64,000 bases of DNA from Natronococcus jeotgali DSM 18795 (GCF_000337695.1 NZ_AOIA01000126.1:1-64000), one strand, 5' to 3'; positions 18,556 to 27,859 are shown, counted from the first letter of the stretch. The notes: generated from the sequence alone by a model not told the origin. Made by a program: numbers and translations.

Positions 18556-19592
18556 TCCTCACCCCTCGGCGGCGCTTCCCCCCGCTCGCGTCGCCGCTCG
18601 GCCATCTCCGCGGCGACCTCGACCGCGTCGATCAGACTCGCCTCGCTGGCGATCCCCTCGCCGGCGATATCGAAGGCCGTCCCGTGGTCGACGCTCGTGC
18701 GGACGATCGGCAGCCCGATCGTGACGTTGACCCCGGAGACGGCGTCCTCGCTCGAAAAGCCCAGCGTCTTGATGGGAATGTGGCCTTGGTCGTGGTACAT
18801 CGAGACGACGCAGTCGTAGCTCCCGCGGGCGGCCTGGACGTAGACGGTGTCGGGCGATTCGGGTCCGTGGGCGTCGATCCCCGCCTCGGCGGCGCGCTCG
18901 ACGGCGGGACGGATCTCCTCGTCGTCCTCGTCGCCGAGCAGCCCGCCGTCGCTGGCGTGGGGGTTGAGCCCGGCGACGGCGATCGTCGGCTCCTCGATGC
19001 CGAGGTCGCGCAGCCCCTCGTCGGTGACCCGAATCGTCTCGAGGACGTTCTCGGTCGTCACCAGGTCGCAGGCCTCCCGCAGCGGGACGTGCGTGCTGAC
19101 GTGGGTGACGACGAGGTCGTCCTCGACGAGCATCATCGAGTAGTTCTCGGTATCGGTGTAGTCCGCTAGCATCCCGGTGTGGCCGGCGTACTCGCTGCCG
19201 GCCAGACGCGTCGACTGCTTGTTGATCGGCGCGGTCGCGATCGCGTCGGCCTCGCCGTCGACCGCGAGTTCGATCGCGCGCTCGACGTATGCGAGGCTGG
19301 CCTCGCCGTAGTCCTCGCGGACGACGCCGTACTCGAGGTCGTCGACGGCGTCGAGATCCAGGACGGGAACCGCGCTCTCGGAAAACGTGGCGTCCGCGAC
19401 CGCGCCGACAGTCTCGATCTCGAGGTCGGCGCCCGAGACGTCGACGCCGGCGCGCATCACGCTCGCGTCGCCGACGACGATCGGGTTCGCGTGCTCGAGT
19501 AACATCGGGTAGGCGGCGGCGACGATCTCGCTCCCGACGCCGGCGGGGTCGCCCATCGTTACGGCGACGACTGGTCGCTCACTCCGACTCAT
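18552..19592 (-). CDS. pdxA2: PdxA2-like 4-phosphotetronate dehydrogenase (decarboxylating)
   Basis: The 346-residue protein is a PdxA-family metal-dependent dehydrogenase. It starts VVAVTMGDPAGVGSEI and has a GHTGML motif (His138), STHVPL (His168) and YHDQGHIPIKTLGF (266-279), which carry the family metal ligands. In vitamin B6 synthesis PdxA oxidises 4-phosphohydroxythreonine. Next to a DUF1537 kinase the family usually acts as PdxA2, oxidatively decarboxylating 4-phospho-D-threonate or -erythronate to dihydroxyacetone phosphate. The start at 19592 overlaps the kinase gene by 14 bp. An in-frame ATG 12 bp further upstream is possible. Confidence 0.87.
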   Translation of the reverse strand: MSRSERPVVAVTMGDPAGVGSEIVAAAYPMLLEHANPIVVGDASVMRAGVDVSGADLEIETVGAVADATFSESAVPVLDLDAVDDLEYGVVREDYGEASLAYVERAIELAVDGEADAIATAPINKQSTRLAGSEYAGHTGMLADYTDTENYSMMLVEDDLVVTHVSTHVPLREACDLVTTENVLETIRVTDEGLRDLGIEEPTIAVAGLNPHASDGGLLGDEDDEEIRPAVERAAEAGIDAHGPESPDTVYVQAARGSYDCVVSMYHDQGHIPIKTLGFSSEDAVSGVNVTIGLPIVRTSVDHGTAFDIAGEGIASEASLIDAVEVAAEMAERRRERGEAPPRGEE

Positions 19593-20832
19593 GGCTCGAA
19601 GCAAGGAAGTTCAGACAGTTAACGATACTCCTCCGGTCGCCGAACCCGCCCGCCTTCGTCACGATCGGAGTTCCCGCCGCCGGGCCGTCCCCGATCACGC
19701 CCTCCGGAACGCCGTCGACGACCGCCTCGCCGGTGAGTTCGATCGTCCTCGCGGAGCGTTCCTCGAGGACGGCCCGCGCGATCGCACCGCCCGTCAGGAG
19801 CAGTCCCGCAGGTGGGGCGTCCGCGGTCGCCTCCGCGGCCGCGACGCCGAGCGCCCGCGCGACTCTCGAGCCGGGGTCGCCGCCCCGGTCGGCCGCGGCC
19901 GTCCTCGCCCGCCGCACGTCGTCCCGCGAGGTCGCGCCCGTGAGGACGACTCGATCGCAGGTTCGACGCGCCTCCGCGAGCGCCGTCGCCGCCTCCCGTC
20001 CCGCGGCCTCGGGGTCGGCGACGGCCGCGGCGGGATCGAGTTCGACGAGCCAGTCGTCGGGGACGGCCCCGAACTGTTCGAGCGTGCGGTCGTTGACGCT
20101 GCCGACGATCCCGAGCGCGTCCGTCCCCTCGCGAGTCGGTTCCGGGAGCGACCGCGACGAGTTCGGCACCGACACCGCACTCGCCAGCCCGCCGCTGCCG
20201 ACGTAGAGGACCTCGCGCTCGCAGCGACGGGCGCCGTCCGCGATCGCCTCGAGATGCCGGTCGTGGATCGCGTCACAGACGACGATCTCCGGGCCGTCAC
20301 GTCCTCGGTCCGCAAGCGCCGACGCGACCGCGTCGGCTCCCTCGAGGACGGTCTCCAGCGATAGCCCGACGACGTCGTACTCGGACCCGGCGAACAGTGC
20401 ACGGAGGTCGGAGTCGGTACCGTAGTCGGCGTCCTCGAGCGGCCGTCCGTCGACGAGGTGGCGGCCGTTCACCGTCACTCGACCGGTTCCGGGGAAAGCG
20501 GGCGCGACGATCGCCAGCTCCCGTTCGGTGGCCGCGAGGGCGGCGTCGACCTCCGCGGCGACGTTTCCCCGTAGCGTCGAGTCGATCTTCTTGTAGACGA
20601 CCTCGGGGACGGGGTCCCGCTCGAGCCACGCGGAAACGGCCGACGCCGCGGCCGCGGGATCGAGATCGCGACTGTCGAGGTCGACCGCGAGGACGTCCGG
20701 GCGGGCCTCGAGCGATCGAGGAGCGTCCGGGTCGGCGACGACGACCCGAACCGAACTCCCGCGGGTGGCGAACCCCTGGCCGGTGTCCATCGCGCCCGTG
20801 AAGTCGTCGGCGAGGACGAGTACGCTGCTCAT
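19579..20832 (-). CDS. Four-carbon acid-sugar kinase (DUF1537 family)
   Basis: The 417-residue protein begins VLVLADDFTGAMDTGQGFA, the DUF1537 N-terminal signature with the substrate-binding DDFTGA. It continues with KKIDSTLRGNVAAE and AIVAPAFPGTGR and ends with the nucleotide-binding LLTGGAIARAV and KAGGFGD segments. Characterised members phosphorylate D-threonate, D-erythronate and similar acids at C4. It is the first gene of a three-gene operon with the PdxA2-like and LarA-like genes. The start at 20832 is the ATG directly before the first beta strand. The exact stereoisomer used cannot be read from sequence. Confidence 0.88.
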   Translation of the reverse strand: MSSVLVLADDFTGAMDTGQGFATRGSSVRVVVADPDAPRSLEARPDVLAVDLDSRDLDPAAAASAVSAWLERDPVPEVVYKKIDSTLRGNVAAEVDAALAATERELAIVAPAFPGTGRVTVNGRHLVDGRPLEDADYGTDSDLRALFAGSEYDVVGLSLETVLEGADAVASALADRGRDGPEIVVCDAIHDRHLEAIADGARRCEREVLYVGSGGLASAVSVPNSSRSLPEPTREGTDALGIVGSVNDRTLEQFGAVPDDWLVELDPAAAVADPEAAGREAATALAEARRTCDRVVLTGATSRDDVRRARTAAADRGGDPGSRVARALGVAAAEATADAPPAGLLLTGGAIARAVLEERSARTIELTGEAVVDGVPEGVIGDGPAAGTPIVTKAGGFGDRRSIVNCLNFLASSHESE

Positions 20833-21548
20833 GCCGGTATCTCGAGAACGCGCGTACAAAACGGTTCACCTCGTCGCTCCCGATGGGACGGACACGATCC
20901 TCGTTCGCTCGCTGCCCGCCAAATGCTCGAGTATCCGACTAGTGGTAATAATGTGAATATTGTACAATAAATGTTCAGTCAGTCGCTATCGATTCTCTTC
21001 CGTTATCGGTGCTTTCTGTCCCGGATATCGGGAATAACGGTGTGAGTGACCGCTATCTAGGTACCGGCCAGAAAGCTATCAAGATGACGAACAGTTCGTG
21101 CTATCGGCCCTCATATCCCGTTTCAGAGGCAGATTTTCGGTTCGTTCATCCATTCTGTTCCGAGATCGCAGTGGATAGTGGTGTTTTCGAATATTAGCAA
21201 TTCTAACACAGCATGATGGAGGTATTGTTATATTATTGCCATTTCAGTGGATCTGCGAGTCGGTCGGTACGGGAACGGCGGTGCAGCGTCTCCTCCGTCG
21301 GCGTCGGCATCGCGGCGGTACGTCGGCGTCCGCTTCGAAACGGCGGTCGTCGGAGAACCCCCACGCTTAACTGTCGGTAGCCGTACTCGCCAACCGTACG
21401 GGACCGCGCCGCTTCCGGAACGAAACTCCTGACACGGAACGGGCGTCGATCGTCGTGCGGTATCACATCTCGTAGGACCGTTTCACAAATGATGAGTGGT
21501 GACGCGGCTCGAAACAGAATTTTATGCCTGCCACACCGACGTCTATCT
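20833..21548. other. Intergenic region, AT-rich, between kinase operon and small membrane gene
   Basis: The stretch is AT-rich between about 20935 and 21245 and contains the palindrome noted separately. A 62-codon GTG-started open frame at 21009-21197 has no recognisable features and is left uncalled. A TATA-like AATTTTATG (about 21517-21525) near the right end belongs to the small membrane gene at 21549. Confidence 0.4.
20958..20969. promoter_or_regulatory. Perfect 12-bp palindrome upstream of the kinase operon
   Basis: TATTGTACAATA is perfectly self-complementary and lies in an AT-rich segment about 125 bp ahead of the kinase start. It is a candidate operator for the IclR-type regulator at 14854. 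Confidence 0.4.
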
Positions 21549-21698
21549 ATGAGTACAGGACCGTACCTGCCAGGAAGTTTCGATGTAGAATCGTACGAGC
21601 CGCTCTTGCAGCGCCAGACCGCGCTGCTTGCGTTCGTCGTCGCGTTCGTTCTCCTCGTCTCGACGGGACTCGCGTTCGACGTCTACTTCGGCTACTAA
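21549..21698 (+). CDS. Small single-span membrane protein
   Basis: The 49-residue protein has a short soluble N-terminus and one hydrophobic helix (ALLAFVVAFVLLVSTGLAF). The ATG lies about 25 bp after a TATA-like AATTTTATG, as expected for a leaderless haloarchaeal message, which is why I accept so short a gene. The function is unknown; it could be a small subunit of a membrane complex. Confidence 0.6.
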   Translation: MSTGPYLPGSFDVESYEPLLQRQTALLAFVVAFVLLVSTGLAFDVYFGY

Positions 21699-21831
21699 CG
21701 CCCGCCGCGCTCTCCGCGTTCTGCGGCCGCCGTTCGTTCTATCTCGGCGAGTTCGAATCCGGCGCGGACCGACGTCTCGCCCGTCGACCCGTTTTGAAAA
21801 GCCAGAAGTGCGCTCGAACGAGTCGATCACC

Positions 21832-22098
21832 ATGGACCGAAGCGACCGCCGGGGCTCGCCCGAGAACCAGCCGCTCCTCGAGTCCAGATACCGACGGCTG
21901 GTCGCGTACCTCCGATTCAACCGGGATTCGATCCTCGTCGACGTCCTGCTCGTGAGCGCCTGGATCCTGCTGGCCTCGGGCGTCGCCCAGTGGTTCTCGC
22001 TCCCCCGATGGTTCTTTTACATCGTCGTCTTCGTCGGAATCGTCGTGTACACGCGGACGACCGTGCCGTGGTCGCGGCCGTACCGAAGTCCGGACTGA
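21832..22098 (+). CDS. Small two-span membrane protein
   Basis: The 88-residue protein has a polar, charged first 35 residues and two hydrophobic helices (about residues 40-75: ILVDVLLVSAWILLASGV and FFYIVVFVGIVVY), ending with a basic tail. The ATG at 21832 is preferred over a longer upstream frame that reads as Arg/Ser-rich non-protein sequence. It ends 5 bp from the convergent membrane protein gene. The function is unknown. Confidence 0.6.
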   Translation: MDRSDRRGSPENQPLLESRYRRLVAYLRFNRDSILVDVLLVSAWILLASGVAQWFSLPRWFFYIVVFVGIVVYTRTTVPWSRPYRSPD

Positions 22099-22103
22099 GC
22101 GAA

Positions 22104-23348
22104 TCAGACGAACTGGAGAAGCGGGAGCAACAGGATGACTACCCAGAGTATGACGCCCGTTCTGACGTAGCCGTGTCGCTCCGAGTCGAACCGCTCTGCG
22201 TGGGACGCGCCGACCGCGACGAAGCCGAGCGCGACCGCCGCCGAGAACCGGTGGACGAGGACGTTGACGGGCAACTGCGTGACGCCGAGCAGGGTGTAAT
22301 CGAGCAGAATCGCGACCGCGAAGCCGATCGACGCGGCCGAAAACGCCGTCGGTCGATCGAGCCGCCGCGCGAAGACGTACGTACAGACTGGGAGTCCGCC
22401 GAATATCAGCGGGTAGAACGGCGCCGCGACGATCCGCGGATCGAGCGACGGGAGCGCGCCCTCGAGCGCGATCGCGCCGAACCTGACGAAGAGGTAGACC
22501 GCGATCAGCGAGACCGGCAGGGCGATCGCGTTTCGGACCCGCGGCGTCCCCCAGTATCGGACGACGCTGGCGCGATCGAACCGCCGCAGCACGGACGCGC
22601 CGAGGAGGCCGACGAACGGGACGGTAAGCGCCGTCGGACGGTCCGCGAGGTCGACCACGGTAACCCATCCGTCGCCGTCGGAGCTGCGATCGTTGTCCAT
22701 GTGGACGCGAGTGACGTCGTCGACGAACCAGCGGCCCATGAACTCCGTCTCGACGTACTGCTGTGACTCCTCGATGCTGTCGACGGTGTGTCTGAGGTGG
22801 AACCAGTCCCAGTGCTCCTGGTGGGCCTGCATCGCCGTCCAGTTCTCGTCGGCGGGCGATTCGTACGCGCGGATGTGGTGGCGCGTTCCGAGGTAGGTGC
22901 CGTCGTGGAGTTCGTAGCTCTCCGCGAGCCAGATCCCGTCGTCCGGATCCGGAGTCGGCGAGGCGTAGGTGTATCGGGTCGAGCCCTCGGCGTTCCCCCA
23001 GGCGGTCGCGGTTCCGAAGACGGCTTCGTCGTCCTCGGCGCCTCCGACGTCCGCCTCCTCCTCGTCGGTTTCGTTCCAGTCGCCCTCGCTTTGCTCGGTC
23101 AGGTGCAGGGCCGTCTCCTCGGTGTCCCCGTACACGATCAGGTTGAGCGCGAGCGTCCGCCCGTCGAACGCGGTCGCACGGCTGGTGTACGGCCAGAGCG
23201 CTGACGTCTCGTTGTCGACGGTAGCGAACTCTCGAGGGGGTTCGGAGCCGTCCCCTGCCGCATCGAAGACGACCGACCCGGCACCGAGCGTTGCGAGGAC
23301 GAGGACGAACACGACGAGAGCCATCAGGGGGCGACCGAACGCGGACAT
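22104..23348 (-). CDS. Membrane protein with extracytoplasmic N-terminal domain
   Basis: The 414-residue protein has one N-terminal helix or signal anchor (LMALVVFVLVLATLGAGSVVF). A soluble acidic domain of about 200 residues rich in Trp and His follows (for example HQEHWDWFHLRHTVDS). Five or six membrane helices make up the C-terminal half. The soluble domain is probably outside the cell. The arrangement resembles conserved haloarchaeal membrane proteins without known function. No catalytic motif is evident. Confidence 0.65.
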   Translation of the reverse strand: MSAFGRPLMALVVFVLVLATLGAGSVVFDAAGDGSEPPREFATVDNETSALWPYTSRATAFDGRTLALNLIVYGDTEETALHLTEQSEGDWNETDEEEADVGGAEDDEAVFGTATAWGNAEGSTRYTYASPTPDPDDGIWLAESYELHDGTYLGTRHHIRAYESPADENWTAMQAHQEHWDWFHLRHTVDSIEESQQYVETEFMGRWFVDDVTRVHMDNDRSSDGDGWVTVVDLADRPTALTVPFVGLLGASVLRRFDRASVVRYWGTPRVRNAIALPVSLIAVYLFVRFGAIALEGALPSLDPRIVAAPFYPLIFGGLPVCTYVFARRLDRPTAFSAASIGFAVAILLDYTLLGVTQLPVNVLVHRFSAAVALGFVAVGASHAERFDSERHGYVRTGVILWVVILLLPLLQFV

Positions 23349-23508
23349 TCGTTCTCGTAGTAACCCGAGCGACTGCTCATTGCTATTTCGGTTCGTGTCG
23401 TAACCCGGTTCGCCGACGTCGGGGCCGGGGCCGTCGCCGCCGCGGCGCGGAAGCGGGAACGCCGGAGGATGGCACGACGGCGGTAGACGTTACGCGGAGG
23501 AGGTTCGA

Positions 23509-23802
23509 TCAAGCGGGGCTGAGACGTTCGACGCAGTTGCGGCAGTACGTGTAGAAGGGGTCGTTTTCGGTCTCGCAACTCGGACAGACACCCGGCGCCG
23601 GCGGGTGAGGGCCGGAAGACCGGTCGTGGGTCCGGTCCCAGTACTCCGCGCCGGTCGGGTGGTACGCTCCGGGGGCAAACCCGTCGAGGGACTCGGCGGC
23701 GTCGTCGCTTTCGTCCTCGTCCGCCTCGTGTTGACGGAACATGAGTGCGGTCCACCAGCCCCCGAGCAGGAGGACCACCACTGCGATGATGATGGTATCC
23801 AT
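23509..23802 (-). CDS. Membrane-anchored zinc-ribbon protein
   Basis: The 97-residue protein has an N-terminal membrane helix (MDTIIIAVVVLLLGGWW), an acidic linker, and a C-terminal zinc ribbon CPSC ... YCRNC with the two CxxC pairs about 12 residues apart. The ribbon should face the cytoplasm if the helix inserts with its N-terminus out. Other in-frame ATGs lie 15 and 30 bp upstream; the one chosen places the helix at the very start. The function is unknown. Confidence 0.65.
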   Translation of the reverse strand: MDTIIIAVVVLLLGGWWTALMFRQHEADEDESDDAAESLDGFAPGAYHPTGAEYWDRTHDRSSGPHPPAPGVCPSCETENDPFYTYCRNCVERLSPA

Positions 23803-24001
23803 GGTATGTGCATTCATAACACTCGAGGTCACTTAGCCTATTTTGCTCGAGAAGTGACGGAACGCGTACCGGGCCGAGTACCGAAAGAGGAGACCGACTC
23901 GACCGGAGACGATAGCGAACGGGAATAGCCGATACCGACCAAAGGTACTTTTTTGAGTTCATATTCGATATATTTTTTATCCATGAACATATGTTGTTTT
24001 C

Positions 24002-25018
24002 ATGGACAGGAGAAAGTTCCTAATCGGTGCAACGGGTGCAGCAACCGTGATCGCGGGCTGCAGCGACGACGGAGACGAAAACGGAGACACTGCGCCCGAG
24101 GACGAGGGGACGTCCGAGGAAACCGGCGACGACGAAACCGACCCCGAAAACGAGTCGGATACCGGCGACGACGGCGGGAACGAGACGAACGACGACGGAA
24201 CCGAGAGCGACGGCGAAAGCGAGACGAGTGACGACGGAAACGAGACTGACGGCGAGAACGAAACCGACGGCGACGAGGACGAGTTCGAGGGCGAGGAAGC
24301 CGACGAGGAGAACGAGGAAAGCAACGACGAGAGTGAAGACGGCGAGGAAGGCGACGACGGAGAGAGCGACGAGGCCGAAGACGACGGAGAGAGCGACGAC
24401 GAAAGCGGGGGCGAGGAGGAACTCGATCCCGGCGACTACGAGAACGAGATCGTCAACGACAGTCCGCTCGAGGTCGCGGCGTTCGAGGTCGGCGACGGCT
24501 GCGAGCTGACTGCGCGGATCACGCGGCCCGACGGGGAGACGGCCCGGATCCGGTACGACTTCGTCGTCTACTACGGCGACGAGGTTCTCGCGGAGTCGCG
24601 GAACAACGACTACGAACTCGACGGCGACGACGCGAGCCACCGGCTCACCGCGGTGCTGGAGGACTGCGACGAGGCCACCCACTTCGGATTCAAACTCCAC
24701 GGCTACGAGGCCATCGAACGCGCCGGCGACGACATCGAGGGGTACGTCGCCATGGCGGGCGGCACCGACAACGTCTTTTCGGTCCAATCGCACTCGTTCG
24801 ACGGGCAGAACTGCCAGGTCGAGGTCGAGGTCTACAACGAGACCCCCGAAGAGATCACGGGCTTCATCTGGGTCAACATCCAGGGGGACCGGGACGCACA
24901 GGAGGAGAGCACCGAGATCCCCCTCGAGGCCGGCGGGACCGAGACGGTCACGTTCGGCGCGGAAAACTGCGGCAACGTCCGCACGTACTCGGTCCGCGGG
25001 GACGTCATCGACCAGTAA
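24002..25018 (+). CDS. Twin-arginine lipoprotein with long acidic linker
   Basis: The 338-residue protein begins MDRRKFLIGATGAATVIAGC, a Tat signal with lipobox. Residues about 22-145 form an extremely acidic Asp/Glu/Gly/Ser/Thr linker. The C-terminal domain (about 150-338) is beta-rich with several cysteines (GDGCEL, EDCDEA, GQNCQVEVEV, AENCGN) that could pair as disulfides, and it looks like two Ig-like or CARDB-like units. It is probably a cell-surface protein. Part of the linker is nearly identical in DNA to the linker of the beta-propeller gene at 25516. An AT-rich TATA region lies at 23965-23985. Confidence 0.75.
   Translation: MDRRKFLIGATGAATVIAGCSDDGDENGDTAPEDEGTSEETGDDETDPENESDTGDDGGNETNDDGTESDGESETSDDGNETDGENETDGDEDEFEGEEADEENEESNDESEDGEEGDDGESDEAEDDGESDDESGGEEELDPGDYENEIVNDSPLEVAAFEVGDGCELTARITRPDGETARIRYDFVVYYGDEVLAESRNNDYELDGDDASHRLTAVLEDCDEATHFGFKLHGYEAIERAGDDIEGYVAMAGGTDNVFSVQSHSFDGQNCQVEVEVYNETPEEITGFIWVNIQGDRDAQEESTEIPLEAGGTETVTFGAENCGNVRTYSVRGDVIDQ
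24116..24207 (+). repeat. Copy 1 of an inverted duplicated acidic-linker segment
   Basis: This stretch of about 92 bp, coding the acidic linker of the lipoprotein at 24002, matches the complement of 25859-25950 with only a handful of mismatches, including at silent codon positions. Shorter similarity continues into the DEDEFEGEE-coding part. This suggests recent duplication or gene conversion. Confidence 0.75.
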
Positions 25019-25515
25019 CGGTCGCCTCGAGCGGCGCCGGTGATCGACTCGCGGCCGACGGACACCGAGAGCGTCCCGACGGCCCCGCAGCTGCGGCGGA
25101 CTTTTTGTCGCGGACGGACGTGGCGAGACGCAGCTTCGCGTTCGCGAGTTCTCGATCCGCGAGCGGAGAACGGTCTCGAGCCGATCGTCGAGTCGACGAG
25201 TACAGCCCGCGAGTTCGACAGCACACGCTCGAGTTCGAACGGATCGACAAAAAACCCGTGGCGGTTCGGGGGAGTGGGGGAGTAGCCGGAGACCGCATGC
25301 ATACGGGCGAGCGTCAGCGGCGGGACCCTCCGACTAATTCATACTATACTACCATGTAATAAATACTTTGTGTCAATATGTTACGTACGCACTCGCGTTC
25401 GGTCAGCGTTCGAGCGGGAGCGAACCGCAACGACGGTGGCGCGAGAGCGACCGAGTTCGAAGCGCCGCTGGCGTTCCCACTGCGTCGTCGAAACGGATAC
25501 GGCCGAACCGCAGTC
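25019..25515. other. Intergenic region between two convergent surface-protein genes
   Basis: Nothing protein-like is visible in this 497 bp. The left part is GC-rich; the right part (25335-25385) is AT-rich and could hold transcription stops for both convergent genes. Open frames here lack plausible starts and composition. Confidence 0.4.
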
Positions 25516-27267
25516 TCAGTCCCGCGTCGTCGACTCCGGGGATTCGTCGCTCGCGCGGCGGCGCAGCCACTCGAGACCGAGCGCGCCGCCGACGACCCCG
25601 GCGCCGGCCGTGAAGCCGGGCATCCCCTCGTCGTCGGACGTGTCCGTCGCCCCGTTCGATCCGTCGTCACCGTCGCCGTCGACGGTTCCGTTCCCGCCGT
25701 CCGCTTCGTCGCCGGTATTCTTGCCGTCGGTTCCGTTCGTTCCGTTAGTCCCGCTCTCGGAAGCGTTTTCTTCGCCGTCGCTCCCGGTTTCCTCGCCCTC
25801 GAACTCGTCCTCGTTGGCTTCCGCGGCGTCGTCCCCGTTGGTTCCGTTTTCGTCGTCGCTCTCGGTTCCGTCGTCGTTCGTCTCGTTCCCGCCGTCGTCG
25901 CCAGTATCCGACTCGCTCTCGGCGTCGGTTTCGTCGTCGCCGGTTTCCTCGGTCGCGTTCTCGTCTCCGTCGCTCGAGTCGCCGCTTTCCCCGTCGCCCG
26001 AGTCAGCGTCGTCGTCTGTCGGCTCGTCGTTTCCATCTGCCTCGTCGCTCTCGCCGTCATCGCCGTGCTCCGCCCGGAGCGCGACGAGTCCGTTCGCGCC
26101 GTTCGTGTAGATCGTCTCCTCGGTAACGGCGTACCAGTCGGCCAGCGCGTCGCCGTCGACGACCGCGTGCGTGAACTCCCACCGCTCGCCGCCGTCCTCG
26201 AGGGCGAGCCCGACCACCGCGCGCTCGTTGTACCCGGGGTAGTACGGGAGGACGACCGTGTCCCCGACGACCGCGGGAGCGCGCCACCCGCTCGTCCCGC
26301 CGACGTCCTCCCAGCCCCCGTCGGCCTCGTAGTCGCGAACCCGGAGGCCGTTGCGACTGGCCGCGACCTGCACCGCGTCGGTCGCCGCCGGCGGGAACAC
26401 GCTCGGGCCCGCCCCGATGCGGTCGCCGGTGGCCGCGTCGAGGATCGGGAAGTCGTCCTCCGGACTCCCGCCGACGTACACCCGCTCGGCGGTCGCCGCG
26501 ACGCCGGAAACCGACAGCCCGTCGTAGTCCCGACGCCAGTGGGTCCACTCGGTGTCGCCGCTTTCGGCGTCGAAGGCGGCGATCCCGAACCCGTCCGCGA
26601 CCGCGTACGCGAGTCCGTTCGCGACCGCGACGGGGATCGCCTCGAACCCGGCCTCCCGCCCGTCGGCGTCGGCCGCGGCCCCCTCGGCCGACGCCTCGAG
26701 GGAGACCGAGTCCCGGCTCCAGCGCGGTGAGCCGTCGGCCAGGTCGTACGCCAGCAGCGTTCCGTCGGCGACGGCGTAGGCGGTCCCGTCGGCGACGGTC
26801 GGGCTCGTCACGGGCGATTCGCCGTCGAACGGCTCGCTCCAGCGCACCTTGCCGGTGTCGGCCTCGAAGACGGTCAGCGCGTCTCCGCCGACGACTACCG
26901 CGTCCCCGGCGACCGCGGGGGTTCCGCCGGCGCCGACGCCCTCGCTCTCCCAGCGCACCGAACCGTCGGCGTCGTCGAGCGCGTGCACCGCCCCGCCCGT
27001 CCGGAGGTAGACCGTTCCGTCAACGATCGCCGCCCGGCCGGCCTCGTCGTACTCCCAGGCGACCGTCTCCGGCTTCGGAAACGACCCGTCCGACGGGACG
27101 TACGCGGTGTTTCCGGCGTTCCCACGGTAGGAGGACCAACCGTCGGACTCCTCGAGCGACGCGTCCGTATCGCCCGTTTCTGCGGCACCGCTCGCGCCCG
27201 TCGCGACGACACCGATCGACAGCGCCGCGCCCGTTCCCAGTATCGTTCGCCGCCTCCAGCCCGTCAT
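25516..27267 (-). CDS. PGF-CTERM surface protein with PQQ-like beta-propeller, paralogue 1
   Basis: The 583-residue protein starts with a Tat-type signal (MTGWRRRTILGTGAALSIG). A PQQ/BamB-like propeller follows (about 45-400), whose blades carry repeats such as GTVYLRTGGAVHALDDADGS, VRWESEG and GTLLAYDLADGSPRW. An acidic linker of about 130 residues leads to the tail GMPGFTAGAGVVGGALGLEW plus a basic cluster. This tail fits the PGF-CTERM signal recognised by archaeosortase A, so the protein should be lipid-anchored at the surface. Its role is probably ligand binding or protein interaction; PQQ enzyme residues are not obvious. Confidence 0.82.
   Translation of the reverse strand: MTGWRRRTILGTGAALSIGVVATGASGAAETGDTDASLEESDGWSSYRGNAGNTAYVPSDGSFPKPETVAWEYDEAGRAAIVDGTVYLRTGGAVHALDDADGSVRWESEGVGAGGTPAVAGDAVVVGGDALTVFEADTGKVRWSEPFDGESPVTSPTVADGTAYAVADGTLLAYDLADGSPRWSRDSVSLEASAEGAAADADGREAGFEAIPVAVANGLAYAVADGFGIAAFDAESGDTEWTHWRRDYDGLSVSGVAATAERVYVGGSPEDDFPILDAATGDRIGAGPSVFPPAATDAVQVAASRNGLRVRDYEADGGWEDVGGTSGWRAPAVVGDTVVLPYYPGYNERAVVGLALEDGGERWEFTHAVVDGDALADWYAVTEETIYTNGANGLVALRAEHGDDGESDEADGNDEPTDDDADSGDGESGDSSDGDENATEETGDDETDAESESDTGDDGGNETNDDGTESDDENGTNGDDAAEANEDEFEGEETGSDGEENASESGTNGTNGTDGKNTGDEADGGNGTVDGDGDDGSNGATDTSDDEGMPGFTAGAGVVGGALGLEWLRRRASDESPESTTRD
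25859..25950 (-). repeat. Copy 2 of an inverted duplicated acidic-linker segment
   Basis: This is the inverse counterpart of 24116-24207, located in the linker of the propeller protein. Both encode the series TGDDET..ESDTGDDGG in frame in their own genes. Confidence 0.75.
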
Positions 27268-27498
27268 ACTCGTTTCGGGCGTCTCCCGTTACGTACATAT
27301 ACCCCGTGGATATCGTTCGCACGGCTCGGATCGAACGCTCCGCGAGGGCGGGTCGGCCGTCGCGGACCGAGAGCGGTTCGTCGGGGCCGCACCGACGGCG
27401 AGGTGAACGGGGCCGTCCCACCGACGGTTGTCGAACGGGACGCGACGATTCGACTGTCGGATCAGTATTCTTTTCTCAGCCGCCGTCGAAGTGCCCGT

Positions 27499-27732
27499 AT
27501 GGACCTCCAGGAGCAGTTCGAATCGGATATCCGATTCTACTACGCCGTGGGTGGGTTCGTGATCCTGGTCTACACCGCTGCTATCGTCACAGCGGCGCTG
27601 CTCGACCTCGCCATCGTCGACAGGCGACTCCTCCCGCTCACCGTCGGGTTTTTCCTGTTCATGCTCGTCTACTTCGTCGCGATAAGCGCCCAGCTCCTCG
27701 AGGCCGAGGAAGCGCAGCGAACCGCCCGGTAG
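27499..27732 (+). CDS. Small two-span membrane protein
   Basis: The 77-residue protein has a polar N-terminus and two hydrophobic helices (FYYAVGGFVILVYTAAIV and LLPLTVGFFLFMLVYFVAI), followed by an acidic amphipathic tail. An AT-rich AGTATTCTTTT about 28 bp upstream could serve as the TATA region. The function is unknown. Confidence 0.6.
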   Translation: MDLQEQFESDIRFYYAVGGFVILVYTAAIVTAALLDLAIVDRRLLPLTVGFFLFMLVYFVAISAQLLEAEEAQRTAR

Positions 27733-27859
27733 CTCGCCCGCTGCACGGACGCGACGGCTCGACCACCCCGTCGGGACGACGCCTGCGATTCTCCGTCCTC
27801 GGGTCCGAGCGGGGCACCGACCATCAAAACCACAACCACACGGCGGAAACGCGTGAGCC

